NCBI GenBank assembly: GCA_031177795.1
Contig: JAPSKG010000156.1
Span: forward strand, 1-5,434
DNA: 5,434 nucleotides
Reading direction: 5' to 3'
Source: Domibacillus sp.
GTDB lineage: Bacteria; Bacillota; Bacilli; Bacillales; Domibacillaceae
Shown: positions 4,919 through 5,434 of the stretch, one piece after another
Layout of the letters: every line of letters starts with the position of its first letter
How positions within the stretch are numbered: the first letter of the stretch is position 1
The notes under the pieces: model-generated
Seen by the model: only the letters and a program-made list of their open reading frames with translations
What the model was told of the DNA's origin: nothing
Databases searched by the model: none
Program-made: the position numbers and the translations under genes

Positions 4919-5434
4919 ACGTGAAGAAGGGATCCTGTACCTTGTTCCAGTTCCAATTGGCAACCTGGAGGATATTACAGTTCGGGCATTGCGTATTATG
5001 AAAGAAGCTGATGTTATAGCAGCAGAAGATACGCGCAACACAAAAAAACTATGTAACTATTTCGAGATTGCAACGCCTGTTGTCAGTTATCATGAGCATA
5101 GCAGTGAAGCAGCCGGGCGCAAGCTAATTGAACGGATCGAGTCAGGGGAAACGGTGGCTCTAGTTAGTGATGCCGGAACGCCTTGTATTTCAGATCCAGG
5201 CCACGAGCTTGTTTTAATGGCACTTGAAAAAGAGGTTAACGTAGTGCCGCTTCCTGGAGCAAATGCTGCAGTAACAGCATTAATTGCATCAGGCATCACT
5301 CCGCAGCCTTTTTACTTTTACGGATTTTTGAATCGGGGAAAAAAAGAAAAAAAGAAAGAGCTTGAAAAGCTAGCTGCTTTTCAAGAAACCTTTATTTTAT
5401 ATGAATCTCCCCATCGGTTAAAAGAATCTCTGGC
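4896..5434 (+). CDS. rsmI: 16S rRNA (cytidine-1402-2'-O)-methyltransferase RsmI, 5' part
   Basis: Cut off by the window end; 179 complete codons are visible out of an expected total of about 290. RsmI uses SAM to methylate the ribose of C1402 in 16S rRNA, in the ribosomal P-site region, acting with RsmH. It belongs to the tetrapyrrole-methylase fold. Visible signature motifs: LYLVPVPIGNLEDIT at 14-28, AAEDTRNTKKL at 42-52, SYHEHS at 64-69, LVSDAGTPCISDPG at 89-102, PLPGANAAVTALIASG at 118-133, and FYGFLNRGKKEKKKEL at about 141-156, with LYESPHRL at 168-175. The start is probably GTG 4896 (MKSQKSFEREEGILYLVP), supported by GAGGTG 6 nt upstream; it overlaps yazA by 23 nt. B. subtilis yabC lies in the same position. 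No frameshift or missing motif is seen in the visible part. Confidence 0.95.
   Translation, partial: MKSQKSFEREEGILYLVPVPIGNLEDITVRALRIMKEADVIAAEDTRNTKKLCNYFEIATPVVSYHEHSSEAAGRKLIERIESGETVALVSDAGTPCISDPGHELVLMALEKEVNVVPLPGANAAVTALIASGITPQPFYFYGFLNRGKKEKKKELEKLAAFQETFILYESPHRLKESL

Noticed and set aside
5090..5299. 69-codon open frame on the - strand inside rsmI
   Set aside because: It is antisense to the SDAGTP and PLPGAN motif region of rsmI; a shadow of real coding sequence.
1..5434. Mobile element, CRISPR array, toxin-antitoxin, defence or other novel system
   Set aside because: No transposase, integrase, spaced repeats, terminal inverted repeats or unexplained gene-sized region is present; every stretch above about 60 nt is covered by a recognised conserved gene in the expected order.

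Overview
The window is a stretch of a Firmicutes chromosome, most likely Bacillaceae. It carries the gene block that in Bacillus subtilis runs yaaO-tmk-yaaQ(darA)-yaaR-holB-yaaT(ricT)-yabA-yabB-yazA-yabC(rsmI), close to the replication origin. The assignment rests on gene order, on protein features remembered from the B. subtilis orthologues, on low to moderate G+C (about 40% by eye) and on purine-rich Shine-Dalgarno sites. No genus or species can be named from this alone. All genes lie on the + strand and the two outer genes are cut by the window edges.

Layout: (1) 3-635, the C-terminal part of an Orn/Lys/Arg decarboxylase-family protein (YaaO). (2) 637-1263, thymidylate kinase. (3) A 43-nt gap with a good extended -10 promoter candidate, then darA (1307-1636), a PII-like cyclic-di-AMP receptor. 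(4) holB (1651-2658), the clamp-loader delta' subunit. It follows darA directly, so the yaaR gene present at this place in B. subtilis is missing. (5) ricT (2651-3478), overlapping holB by 8 nt and starting with TTG. (6) yabA (3483-3845), the zinc-binding DnaA/DnaN-interacting initiation regulator. (7) A probable intrinsic terminator at 3855-3883. (8) trmN6-like yabB (3904-4668), yazA (4637-4918, GIY-YIG) and rsmI (4896 to the window end), which overlap one another by 32 and 23 nt.

How the genes fit together: the first half combines dTTP supply (tmk), replisome assembly (holB) and replication-initiation control (yabA) with two regulators, darA (cyclic-di-AMP) and ricT (RNase Y specificity and development). 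The second half, after the terminator, is a tightly overlapping RNA-modification group: a tRNA adenine-N6 methyltransferase and a 16S rRNA ribose methyltransferase flanking a small GIY-YIG protein. Of the eight genes whose starts are visible, five appear to use GTG or TTG, and spacing and overlaps suggest translational coupling.

This is conserved housekeeping DNA. I found no mobile element, CRISPR array, tRNA/rRNA gene, phage remnant or defence system, and no credible previously undescribed system. The points worth a second look are the missing yaaR, the darA promoter, and the terminator that splits the cluster without an obvious new promoter. No gene-free stretch exceeds about 60 nt.
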